Shown here in pieces: positions 1-7,021 of a stretch of DNA of 37,309 nt (position 1 is the first letter of the stretch; each line of letters starts with the position of its first letter). The translations under genes were made by a program, and so were the position numbers. Under the pieces are notes generated by a model. The model ran no database searches and had not been told where the DNA came from. It was given only the letters and a program-made list of their open reading frames with translations. Source of the stretch: Gammaproteobacteria bacterium Ga0074134 (GTDB taxonomy: Bacteria; Pseudomonadota; Gammaproteobacteria; Ga0077554; Ga007554); NCBI GenBank assembly GCA_001464965.1, contig LNEJ01000047.1, positions 1 to 37,309 of the forward strand, written 5' to 3'.

Positions 1-99
1 TCGCGACGCGCTACGCGAAACGGCTATCGTCTTTTCTGGCCGCAATTCAGATTCGTTGTCTCGTCCTGTGGCTTCGCATCTCGTGACGACACTGCCTAA
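1..99 (+). other. Possible 3' end of a gene entering from the left edge
   Basis: One plus-strand frame is open from the first base to a TAA at 97-99, giving 32 residues with no motif I recognise. It may be the tail of a gene outside the window or chance. From 100 to 188 the sequence is AT-rich around 105-130 and holds nothing I can name. Confidence 0.15.
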
Positions 100-188
100 G
101 ATATTGATATAAAAATAATTGTCATATTGCGGCACGTCCGCCATTAAAGGTAGGAATACCTACGAGGCGGCAGGCCGGAGATACTCGT

Positions 189-701
189 TCAGTACCAATA
201 CTTAGGGTAAGAACGCCCTTCGCGAAGGTTGTTGAAGAAAAGCGCCACAATCACAAGGAGGACAGCCCCCACCAAAGTCGGCGTTATCAGGAATTGCCAA
301 TGCGGGGCAGTGAGCATTACGATCACTGAGTTTGATCCCGCAGGGGGATGCACCGTGCGGGTGAGTTGCATGATCGCGATACCACTCGCAGCGGCCAGAG
401 CCATGCTCCACCATTGGGGTCCGACAAAGTATAAAAACAGAAGCCCCACCAGAGAGGCAAAGAAATGGCCACCGATTACATTTCTAGGCTGCGAAAACGG
501 GCTATCTGGGAACCCAAAGAGCAATACGCAGCTTGCCCCGAACGAACCGAGCACCAAAGGGGAGTGTGCCAAGGTTGACCCGTATGCCACGATAGCGATG
601 GCCACCGCACCGCCCATCCAAGCCCAAACAATATCCGGCATGGCTGCGCGCGGAGGACAGGTTGCACCGCCACTTTTCCATTTGCTGATGAAATCGACCA
701 T
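189..701 (-). CDS. HPP family integral membrane protein
   Basis: This gene encodes about 170 residues. After a short cytosolic N-terminus there are four to five hydrophobic segments, and between them lies the family signature TVHPPAGSN, which gives the HPP family its name. A longer open frame reaches 782, but the ATG at 701 has a good Shine-Dalgarno (GTGAGGTCAAC-ATG) and starts a protein of the usual single-domain length, so I chose it. Some HPP proteins of cyanobacteria and chloroplasts are nitrite transporters; whether this one moves nitrite or another small anion cannot be told from sequence. It lies 61 bases downstream of the heme-oxygenase-fold gene on the same strand, so the two are probably co-transcribed under the TetR gene across the divergent promoter. 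Confidence 0.85.
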   Translation of the reverse strand: MVDFISKWKSGGATCPPRAAMPDIVWAWMGGAVAIAIVAYGSTLAHSPLVLGSFGASCVLLFGFPDSPFSQPRNVIGGHFFASLVGLLFLYFVGPQWWSMALAAASGIAIMQLTRTVHPPAGSNSVIVMLTAPHWQFLITPTLVGAVLLVIVALFFNNLREGRSYPKYWY

Positions 702-762
702 GTTGACCTCACGTTCCAGGTTGGGTTGGCACCGCCTCGAAGGAAGGCGATGCCGGCTCAAG

Positions 763-1539
763 TTACGATTTCTGATAGCCAATCAAGGCGCCATCGAGAT
801 CAAACTTCGGCAAGTAATCCACCCCGATCCACGAGTTCAGCATGGCAGCCCATAGGCTGATTCCCTCTAGTGCCTTGGAGATCAATTGCCGACCACGGAA
901 ACTGCTCGGATCGTGGGGCTCGATGTAATCCAGCCCCATGATGCTATGGTGCTCATCGGCTTCCACATGCACGTCGAAATAGGCGTCGCCGGCTTGGATG
1001 GCATGCATCTTGGGCGAAACCTTCTTGAAGAAATCGTTTGAGCAACGCTCAATCCCGCTATTCAGGCCAACAAGCCACTTGTCCCGATCCTGCTCAATGG
1101 CCATCTGGTAGGCATAGTTGACGCAGGCGTTTGTTTCCAACGTAGTAATGACCTCGTTGATCTCCTCCCTGTTCTTGAGCAGCTTATGACGGAGCATCCA
1201 CTGCATCAGCATTTCATGGTGGTCCGCTTCGCCATGAGCATGCTTCGCGTAGAACAGCATCATCCAGTTCTCTGCCAAGGTGGCGTGGCCGAGCATCAGC
1301 CCCATCACCTTGGGAAAAGTCGCAGAGTGGTAATAGAGCTGAACCGCTGCAGGCTTGAACTCCTGGGCCGTCTGGATGCTGGACAGCCACTCGAAAAATG
1401 GCATTTTCAGGACTTCATCGCTGGCGCGATAGATCGGTTCGACGATCCAGCCATGTCGGTCGCGAAGCTGTACGATTTTCGCGGCATCGATCTTAGTGTA
1501 CGGGTTGTGTGGCTGGGTTGCTGTCTCTAGGTTTTGCAT
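763..1539 (-). CDS. Heme-oxygenase-fold, iron-containing redox enzyme candidate
   Basis: The product has 258 residues and appears all-helical. Metal-binding clusters stand out: E90, then HGEADHH at 102-108, then HVEADEHH at 191-198. That spread of Glu, Asp and His over separate helices is the pattern of the TENA/PqqC/CADD-like and heme-oxygenase-like diiron oxidase families, which use an iron site and oxygen to oxidise small molecules. The substrate is unknown. The frame opens upstream to 1638, but the ATG at 1539 is preceded by AGGAGAGGCCC and the upstream stretch contains the palindromic operator, so 1539 is the start. The gene is followed by the HPP gene and is divergent from tetR, suggesting that it acts on, or responds to, the ligand sensed by that regulator. 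The fold assignment is moderately certain; any catalytic activity is inference. Confidence 0.7.
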   Translation of the reverse strand: MQNLETATQPHNPYTKIDAAKIVQLRDRHGWIVEPIYRASDEVLKMPFFEWLSSIQTAQEFKPAAVQLYYHSATFPKVMGLMLGHATLAENWMMLFYAKHAHGEADHHEMLMQWMLRHKLLKNREEINEVITTLETNACVNYAYQMAIEQDRDKWLVGLNSGIERCSNDFFKKVSPKMHAIQAGDAYFDVHVEADEHHSIMGLDYIEPHDPSSFRGRQLISKALEGISLWAAMLNSWIGVDYLPKFDLDGALIGYQKS

Positions 1540-1613
1540 GGGCCTCTCCTTGTTTGGTCGCATGTTCCGAAGGGTGGGCGGCCACCGACTCCCTGACCAC
1601 CCGGAGTTAAAGT

Positions 1614-1631
1614 ATACAGACCTGTCTGTAT
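1614..1631. promoter_or_regulatory. Perfect palindrome, candidate TetR operator
   Basis: ATACAGAC-CT-GTCTGTAT is a perfect 8+2+8 inverted repeat, in the size range bound by TetR-family dimers. It lies 75 bases upstream of the heme-oxygenase-fold start and 103 upstream of tetR. Binding here would most directly repress the leftward two-gene unit. Confidence 0.7.
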
Positions 1632-1695
1632 TTTGCAACTATCACAACTGCAATGAAGCCCAGTGCATTCTTATAGAAAAACTCAAGGTCAAATG

Positions 1696-1715
1696 TATAA
1701 TAGACTGTTCTGTAT
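1696..1715 (+). promoter_or_regulatory. Candidate -10 box and degenerate operator before tetR
   Basis: TATAAT at 1696-1701 is a consensus -10 for the rightward tetR transcript. It runs into 1700-1715, which carries a CTGTAT half-site like that of the perfect palindrome at 1614-1631, opposite a diverged second half (ATAGAC). This would allow weak autoregulation. No convincing -35 is visible. Confidence 0.35.
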
Positions 1716-1734
1716 ATAGTGCGAACTCATACAC

Positions 1735-2322
1735 ATGCTCAACAAGCGCCAATCCATTGTCGATACCGCAGCACGCCTCTTTTACGCGCACGGTTATCAT
1801 GCGATTGGAATTGATCGCATCATCGCCGAGGCTGGCGTGGCCAAAATGACCATGTACAAGCACTTCGCCTCAAAAACCGATTTGATCAGCGCCGTGCTCA
1901 AGGAACGTGACTCTCGTTTCCAAGAATCATTGTTCTCCTTCGTCAGCGCGTTTCATGACCCACTTGAAAAACTCAAAGCCATCTTCACGTGGCATGACCG
2001 CTGGTTGAACGAACCAACCTTCAACGGATGCATGTTCATCAGTGCGGCAGCCGAGTATTCCGATCCCAGTGATGAAATTCACCACATTTCCAGATCGCAT
2101 AAGCAGACGATACAAGACCGTATTACAGTGATTCTGAAAGAGATCGCCGAGGAAAAATTGGCGCTTAGGCTGGGGGCACAGCTAATCCAGATTCTGGAAG
2201 GAGCTATTGTCACAGGGCTTGTATTTAGCGACCGGAATGCGGCAATAACCGCTTGGCGCACGGCAACCGCCGTACTCAAAGCCGAGGGGCTTATCAATAC
2301 AGATGCACATGCATTCTTGTAG
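1735..2322 (+). CDS. TetR family transcriptional regulator
   Basis: The product has 195 residues with the classic TetR plan. An N-terminal helix-turn-helix covers roughly residues 8-55, with the phrase TAARLFYAHGYHAIGID followed by a recognition helix containing KMTMYKHFASKTDL. The rest is a variable helical ligand-binding and dimer domain. The start ATG at 1735 directly precedes the HTH helix, as usual. The gene is divergent from the heme-oxygenase-fold/HPP pair, and the shared intergenic region holds a perfect palindrome, so local control of that pair is the likely role. The ligand is not evident. The C-terminal half has conserved-looking phrases (WHDRW, NGCMFISAAAEY) common in uncharacterised TetR proteins close to the AcrR/QacR type. 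Confidence 0.92.
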   Translation: MLNKRQSIVDTAARLFYAHGYHAIGIDRIIAEAGVAKMTMYKHFASKTDLISAVLKERDSRFQESLFSFVSAFHDPLEKLKAIFTWHDRWLNEPTFNGCMFISAAAEYSDPSDEIHHISRSHKQTIQDRITVILKEIAEEKLALRLGAQLIQILEGAIVTGLVFSDRNAAITAWRTATAVLKAEGLINTDAHAFL

Positions 2323-2335
2323 CAAGTAGGGATAA

Positions 2336-2352
2336 TGGGCTCGAATTGCCCA
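2336..2352. repeat. Short hairpin between tetR and the transposase remnant
   Basis: TGGGC-TCGAATT-GCCCA can fold into a 5-bp stem with a 7-base loop. It lies 14 bases after the tetR stop and 24 before the first transposase remnant. It could be a weak terminator, although no T-run follows, or the left-end hairpin of an IS200-like element. Confidence 0.3.
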
Positions 2353-2375
2353 CATGAGTTTGGATTGCCACCGTA

Positions 2376-2597
2376 ATGGTCGCCTATCGCCGCAACTTTA
2401 TTCCTGGAGGAAGTTATTTTTTCACGGTGACGTTGTTGGATCGTGCATCGCGGCTGTTGATTGAACGCATCGGCGAGTTGCGTGCCGCGTTTGTATCGGT
2501 ACGGGCGGAACGTCCCTTTGACATTGACGCTATTGTGGTCTTACCCGAACATTTGCATTGTATCTGGACATTGCCGCCGGGCGATGCGCGCAGATAG
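2376..2597 (+). pseudogene. RAYT (REP-associated Y1) transposase, N-terminal fragment
   Basis: The 73 residues match the N-terminal half of REP-associated tyrosine transposases: YRRNFIPGGSYFFTVTLLDR at the start and the metal-binding phrase VLPEHLHCIWTLPPGD, which contains the HUH-type His pair. The catalytic tyrosine lies in the missing C-terminal half. The frame stops soon after GDA, where a GGGTCGGGTCTTA motif begins; in my experience that motif lies just before a second class of Y1 transposase genes, and one of these follows here. The likely history is insertion of the second element into this gene. Confidence 0.8.
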
Positions 2598-2643
2598 GGG
2601 TCGGGTCTTAACACAACAGTTTCAGCCAAGTTATTTTGTATTT

Positions 2644-3040
2644 ATGGCTCGCCCACTTCGTCTTGAGTTTCCCGGTGCAATCTATCACGTCACTGCGCGC
2701 GGCAATGCGCGGAATGCGATCTTTCTTGATGATGAGGATCGGGCGTTGTTTCTGGGCGGTCTTGGCGAAGTGGTGACGCGCTTCGGTTGGCTCTGCCACG
2801 CCTACTGTCTGATGGACAATCACTATCATCTGCTGATCGAGACGCCAGAGGGCAACCTGTCGCTGGGCATGCGGCAGTTGAACGGTATCTATACGCAGCG
2901 CTTCAACCAGCGTCATGGGTGCGTGGGGCATGTGTTCCAGGGGCGATTCAAGGCGATTGTGGTAGATCGTGACAGCTACTTGCTGGAATTGTGCCAATAT
3001 GCCGTACTAAACCCGATACGTGCTGGCATGGTAGAGCAAA
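2644..3040 (+). pseudogene. IS200-like Y1 transposase, C-terminally truncated
   Basis: The ATG at 2644 begins MARPLRLEFPGAIYHVTARG, the usual opening of a widespread family of IS200-like Y1 transposases. The HUH metal motif is present (MDNHYHLLIETP), as is the later block containing GHVFQGRFKAIVVD and YAVLNPIRAGMVE. In intact relatives this block is followed by a conserved Trp-Ser-Ser-Tyr region and a C-terminal tail. Here the match ends at MVEQ, about base 3040, where the reading passes into DnaJ-derived sequence in another frame. The frame itself continues without meaning to 3219. The protein is therefore a truncated, probably inactive copy. Confidence 0.82.
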
Positions 3041-3375
3041 TTGATCACTCTACTCGTGCTAATACGCACCGCCCCGGATCCCCGCTTTGTGCACGACGGC
3101 ACGGACCTATGGCGCGAGGAAACCATCCCACTTACGGATGCCGTGCTCGGCACCTCTCGCAAGATACCCACCCTCGGACGACCTACCGCCGTCATTATCC
3201 CCGCAGGAACCCAACCTGACACCATATACGCCTGCGCGGAAAAGGTCTTCCACAATTTGCTGGACATGGCCGTGGCGATCTTCTGATACGCATCAACGTG
3301 CATGTGCCGGAGCAGCTATCCCTGGAAGAACGGAAGCTGTGTGAACAGCTCAAAGAATTGGGCAAGGAAAGCTAA
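3041..3375 (+). pseudogene. DnaJ/CbpA-type chaperone, C-terminal fragment with frameshift
   Basis: Translated from 3041, the sequence reads LIRTAPDPRFVHDGTDLW, then IPLTDAVLGTSRKIPTLG and IIPAGTQPDTI. This is the substrate-binding C-terminal domain II of DnaJ-family co-chaperones. At about 3225 one base has been lost, and the match continues in another frame with RLRGKGLPQFAGHGRGDLL and a C-terminal helix ending LKELGKES before TAA at 3373-3375. The J domain, linker and domain I are absent; the transposase remnant abuts directly. The host gene was probably split when the element arrived or during a later deletion. Confidence 0.75.
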
Positions 3376-3422
3376 TACTTAATTCCACAATCAAGCACTT
3401 GTTCTTTCCCTGTATTCTATAC

Positions 3423-3752
3423 CTAGCGAAAGATCGGACTCCAATACCCCGTATAGTGGCGCACGTCCCGGTCGCTGAGGCGGCCATTGACGTACAAGTG
3501 GTTGACTTCGTCGCGGGTGAACACTTTGATCACGCGCTCGTCGTTCTCGTAGCGCCACTCGCCCTGCAGCACCAGCTCGAATAGCGTTACCATGATGTCG
3601 TCGAAACGGATAGCGTGGTCCTTGGCCAAACGCGCGAAATCGTCGATGCGCAGCGCTACGCCTTTTTTCTGATACTCGTTGCGGGCCAGGGCTTCCAGGG
3701 CCACATCCCACTTGGGGATAGACTCATATGAGTCAGGAATCTTGTCAGTCAC
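3423..3752 (-). CDS. Conserved-looking hypothetical protein, 109 residues
   Basis: I do not recognise this family. The product is soluble, with no signal peptide or membrane segment, and looks mainly helical: an N-terminal helix (KWDVALEALARNEYQKKG), a middle part rich in acidic and hydrophobic residues, and a C-terminal part with FTRDEVNHLYVNGRLSDRD and an aromatic tail ending YWSPIFR. The frame is open to 3821, but the GTG at 3752 is preceded by GGAGGGCGC at ideal spacing and gives a more protein-like N-terminus than the Cys/Trp-rich upstream extension. It is downstream of, and co-directional with, the FKBP gene (120-base gap), and convergent with the dnaJ fragment. Confidence 0.6.
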   Translation of the reverse strand: MTDKIPDSYESIPKWDVALEALARNEYQKKGVALRIDDFARLAKDHAIRFDDIMVTLFELVLQGEWRYENDERVIKVFTRDEVNHLYVNGRLSDRDVRHYTGYWSPIFR

Positions 3753-3872
3753 GCGCCCTCCGGTACAAGTTGTTTGCCAGTCTTTGTGATGCGGACAGTC
3801 CCACGCCCAAGAAAATGCCATCGCGTCAGGGTTAGGAAGATTGATAAGGCCATGGGAGTACCCCCCAAACTG

Positions 3873-4550
3873 TTACTTGATCTCCAACAACTCGATCTCA
3901 AACACCAGTGTCTGGTTGGGGCCAATGGGGCCACCCGCACCTTGGGCACCATAAGCCAGCTGGGAGGGGATGACCGCCTGCCACTTGGAGCCGACGGGCA
4001 TGAGTTGCAGCACTTCCTGCCAACCTTTGATGACCTGATCGACGCGGAACTTGACCGGCTGCCCACGCTTGTAGGAACTGTCGAACTCCTCACCATTGAT
4101 GAGGGTGCCACGGTAATTGACCATTACCGAGTCCGAGGCCTTGGGTTTCTTGCCCGTGCCTGCCTTCAGCACTTTGTATTGTATGCCGTCAGCGAGTTCC
4201 TTTACATCCGGTTGCTTCTTGTTATTGGCCAGATAAGCCTGCCCTGCCTTCAGATTCTTGTCCGCCACCGCGAGCCGCTCCTGATCATGCTTCTTGCGGT
4301 AAATCTCCATGACAGCCTGCATCTGCTCCTGCGTCAGCCTGGGAGGTGTGGCACTCATTGCGTCCTGAATAGCCTGATTGAGGGCCTTGGCGTCCACCTT
4401 CAGGCCATCCTGTTTGAGCGTCATGCCGAATTGATAGCCAAGGACATAGCTGAACTTCTGCTCGTCGGTACTCAGCGCTGGAGCGTCCACGGCATAGCAA
4501 TTGGCACAAACAACCACCGCAAAAGCGCCAAGCGCAAATCTGATCTTCAT
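3873..4550 (-). CDS. FKBP-type peptidyl-prolyl cis-trans isomerase, periplasmic (Mip/FkpA type)
   Basis: The 225 residues have a Sec signal peptide (1-20, cleavage after CYA) and a helical dimerisation domain (about 25-115) with STDEQKFSYVLGYQFGM, typical of Mip and FkpA. The C-terminal FKBP domain (about 125-225) includes VNYRGTLINGEEFDSSY, the active-site tryptophan in VIKGWQEVL and the loop IPSQLAYGAQGAGGPIGPN. The protein would catalyse proline isomerisation and chaperone folding in the periplasm. Length and domain order are normal for the family. AAAGGAAT lies 4-5 bases before the ATG. It is probably a housekeeping folding factor unrelated to the T6SS genes beside it. Whether it is the fkpA or mip orthologue cannot be decided here. 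Confidence 0.93.
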   Translation of the reverse strand: MKIRFALGAFAVVVCANCYAVDAPALSTDEQKFSYVLGYQFGMTLKQDGLKVDAKALNQAIQDAMSATPPRLTQEQMQAVMEIYRKKHDQERLAVADKNLKAGQAYLANNKKQPDVKELADGIQYKVLKAGTGKKPKASDSVMVNYRGTLINGEEFDSSYKRGQPVKFRVDQVIKGWQEVLQLMPVGSKWQAVIPSQLAYGAQGAGGPIGPNQTLVFEIELLEIK

Positions 4551-4921
4551 GAATATTCCTTTGGATAATCGTCAAAATAGGGTCATCAGGCTGAACAGCC
4601 AGAAACTACGGCCTATCTTCCCATAAGTACGATCTTGATCCAAGGACTACGGGATTATCTTTGCTTGTGGCGCAGAAACTGAAATGCGGCGCGCAAAAGG
4701 GCCTAATCGAAAATGGGGTGAGACATCCGTGGGATCCATTAGAATGATCTTCGCCAAAACCGGGCATATAATGCGCTACAGCATTGGACAATTTATGTGT
4801 TCGCCACACAGCAACGACAATACCCTTGCGCGCTTTCTTGCACTAGGAAATAATGAGACCATACTTGACTGGCGTCGGGTGCGCACATATCTTGGCAATA
4901 ATAAGAAGGAAAGATGGAATA
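4551..4921. other. Intergenic stretch between the FKBP gene and tssJ
   Basis: These 371 bases separate divergent genes. Open frames exist in them but have neither family similarity nor ribosome sites. The only features I see are the promoter-like pair at 4865-4893 and AT-rich tracts around 4840-4860. Confidence 0.5.
4865..4893 (+). promoter_or_regulatory. Candidate sigma-70 promoter for the tss operon
   Basis: TTGACT (4865-4870), a 17-base spacer and TATCTT (4888-4893) form a plausible promoter. The expected transcription start near 4900 leaves a leader of about 22 bases before tssJ. Confidence 0.45.
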
Positions 4922-5386
4922 ATGAAATCTGCTTCGCGGTTACCTCGCATAGCGTCCACCATAATCCTTCTGTGGCTAGCCGGATGCGCAAGTACGCCGA
5001 AGCCGACGATGATTAATGTCGCAATTGATATCCAAATGAGTGTTAATCCGGATTCACGCGGCAGAGCTTCACCCGTGGTGATGAGATTATACGAGATCAA
5101 GTCTCTTGCCGCATTTAACACCGCAGATTTCTTCTCTATCTTTGACCGCGATAAAGAAACACTAGGCGCAGAGTTGCTCGCCCGAGAAGAGTTCCAGCTT
5201 CGCCCCGGTGAAAAGCTGCGATTTGACAGACAACTGCAGCCCGAGACTCGCTACGTGGGCGTGATTGCCGCATTCCGTGATCTCGAACATTCGGAATGGC
5301 GGACCGCTTTGCCCATCACACCTCGCAAAACCTCGGCAATAGCCATTAGTTTGGAAGAGAGAAAAATCACAATGAAAGCGCGCTAG
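4922..5386 (+). CDS. tssJ: T6SS outer-membrane lipoprotein TssJ
   Basis: The product has 154 residues. The N-terminus is a lipoprotein signal with the lipobox LAGC, so the mature protein begins at that cysteine and is anchored in the outer membrane. The mature part is a beta-sandwich of the TssJ/SciN family. Its recognisable phrases are SRGRASPVVMRLYEIKSLAAF (shared region spans about residues 46-66) and FSIFDRDKETLGAELLAREEF. TssJ holds the periplasmic tip of TssM, completing the TssJLM trans-envelope complex. The ATG at 4922 was chosen because it begins the signal peptide; a frame extending to 4853 has none. It is the first gene of a plus-strand run tssJ-K-L-M-tagF. Confidence 0.93.
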   Translation: MKSASRLPRIASTIILLWLAGCASTPKPTMINVAIDIQMSVNPDSRGRASPVVMRLYEIKSLAAFNTADFFSIFDRDKETLGAELLAREEFQLRPGEKLRFDRQLQPETRYVGVIAAFRDLEHSEWRTALPITPRKTSAIAISLEERKITMKAR

Positions 5387-5405
5387 ATGGTCACTTTCAG
5401 ACCCA

Positions 5406-5420
5406 CGCGCTGGCAGCGCG
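5406..5420. repeat. GC-rich hairpin between tssJ and tssK
   Basis: CGCGCTG-G-CAGCGCG lies 20 bases after the tssJ stop within the 157-base gap before tssK. No U-tract follows, so it is not a convincing terminator. It could stabilise the upstream mRNA end or cause pausing. Confidence 0.3.
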
Positions 5421-5543
5421 CAGCCCACCCCAAGGGTATAACAGATCCACTACCCAGCAATTGTGAAATACAGCGGCGCCAGGCGCTCTGGATTGGTAGT
5501 ATTAGGCTAACGCTTTCGTTTGCGACAAACAGGTATCGGAAAA

Positions 5544-6887
5544 ATGACCATGTTCTGGAATGATAAAGTCATATGGTCGGAGGGAATGTTCCTTCAACAA
5601 CAGCATTTTCAACAGCATGACCGTTATGTCGAGCGGCTGTTGGAAGGGCGTACCGCACCGCTATTGGGCTATAGCTGGGGATTCAGCCGCCTCGAACTGG
5701 ATGCAGCTGCGTTATTGCTCGGGAAAGTCCAATTGTCCGCGGCGCGGGGCATTTTCCCCGATGGCACACCGTTCGACATCCCACATCAAGATGCGTCACC
5801 AACGCCCTTGGAGATTGACACCGATGCACATGACGAACTCGTAATGCTTGCTTTGCCAATACGGCGTGTCGGCGCGGACGAGGCCGATTTAGCTGGCTAC
5901 GAGGATGACAGCCTTTCACGTTTCTCCGTGAACGATATGGAAGTCATCGATTCCAATGCCCAGTCAGGCAACAGCGCGATTGTCCAGGTGGGACGGCTGC
6001 GACTGCGGCTCATGCGCAAACGCGATATAACGGACGCCTACACGACACTCGGTGTCGTCCAGGTCACGGAGCGTCGCGCTGACAATCAGCTGATATTGCA
6101 GAAGGGCTACATCCCGCCGATGTTGCACACGGGCAGCGACGCGACGCTGGAGGGTTATATACGCGAGCTGAGCGGTCTGCTTCACCAGCGCGGCGAGACG
6201 CTTGCGTCACGGCTTTCGCAACCCGGGCGTGGCGGGGTCGCCGAGGTCGCTGATTTTCTTCTGTTGCAGACGGTCAACCGCTACGAACCAGTGTTTGCGC
6301 ATTTTGCGGCACATCCGCTCCTCCATCCCGATCGGTTGTTTACCCTGTGCCTCGAACTCGCCGGTGATCTTGCCACATTCAGCCATGGTGGACGCCGCCC
6401 GCCCGCTTATCCGGAGTACCGTCAGGATGCACTGGAGCAATGTTTCACGCCGCTCATAGCCGACTTGCGTCGCTCATTGAGCATGGTATTGGAGCAGAAT
6501 GCGGCTTCGATTGAGCTACAAGACCGCGGCCATGGGGTGCGGGTAGCGATTATCTCCGATATGGAATTACTCAAGACCGCGAGTTTCGTCCTCGCGGCGA
6601 ATGCGCAACTCCCGTCGGAGACACTGCGCCGGGGCTTCCTCTCGCTGGTCAAAATCGGAACTGTCGAGCGCATCCGCGACCTGGTCAATCTGCAGTTGCC
6701 GGGCATTCCATTTAATTCCTTGCCTGTCGCCCCCCGCCAAATCCCTTTCCACGCTGGGTTCAGCTACTTCGAAATCGAGCGCGGCGGCGAACTGTGGAAG
6801 CAGCTTGAGCGCTCCGGTGGATTGGCCATGCATATCCCGGACAAATTTCCGAATCTGGAACTCGAGTTTTGGGCCATAAGGGGATAG
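5544..6887 (+). CDS. tssK: T6SS baseplate adaptor TssK
   Basis: The 447 residues match the usual length of TssK (about 445). The N-terminal signature is clear: FWNDKVIWSEGMFLQQQHF followed by QQHDRYVERLL. TssK forms trimers that link the TssF/G/E baseplate wedges to the cytoplasmic parts of TssL and TssM. The ATG at 5544 fits the conserved N-terminus; two codons later there is no other good choice, and the extension to 5520 adds unmatched residues. The ribosome site is weak (ATCGGAAAA). The gene is separated from tssJ by 157 bases and from tssL by 134, unusually loose for a tss operon, and both gaps contain hairpins. Confidence 0.95.
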   Translation: MTMFWNDKVIWSEGMFLQQQHFQQHDRYVERLLEGRTAPLLGYSWGFSRLELDAAALLLGKVQLSAARGIFPDGTPFDIPHQDASPTPLEIDTDAHDELVMLALPIRRVGADEADLAGYEDDSLSRFSVNDMEVIDSNAQSGNSAIVQVGRLRLRLMRKRDITDAYTTLGVVQVTERRADNQLILQKGYIPPMLHTGSDATLEGYIRELSGLLHQRGETLASRLSQPGRGGVAEVADFLLLQTVNRYEPVFAHFAAHPLLHPDRLFTLCLELAGDLATFSHGGRRPPAYPEYRQDALEQCFTPLIADLRRSLSMVLEQNAASIELQDRGHGVRVAIISDMELLKTASFVLAANAQLPSETLRRGFLSLVKIGTVERIRDLVNLQLPGIPFNSLPVAPRQIPFHAGFSYFEIERGGELWKQLERSGGLAMHIPDKFPNLELEFWAIRG

Positions 6888-6971
6888 GAGTCCGTGTCTA
6901 ACGTGGTTATTTGCCGTCTGCCCCGAATTGCCCAACCGCCCTCTTTGCGTCCTAGTGGGCGTGAACTGTAT

Positions 6972-6994
6972 CCAATGCGTATCCTTCGCATTGG
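6972..6994. promoter_or_regulatory. Inverted repeat in the tssK-tssL gap
   Basis: CCAATGCG-TATCCTT-CGCATTGG is a perfect 8-bp stem with a 7-base loop, ending 27 bases before the tssL start. The stem is followed by TAACCATTTT, so it could be an operator, or an RNA hairpin upstream of the tssL ribosome site, which itself is poor. Confidence 0.45.
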
Positions 6995-7021
6995 TAACCA
7001 TTTTGCAAATGGGTCCGCACC

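Noticed and set aside
4684-5016. A 110-codon plus-strand open frame before and over the start of tssJ
   Set aside because: It overlaps the tssJ signal peptide in another frame, has no ribosome site and no family-like sequence.
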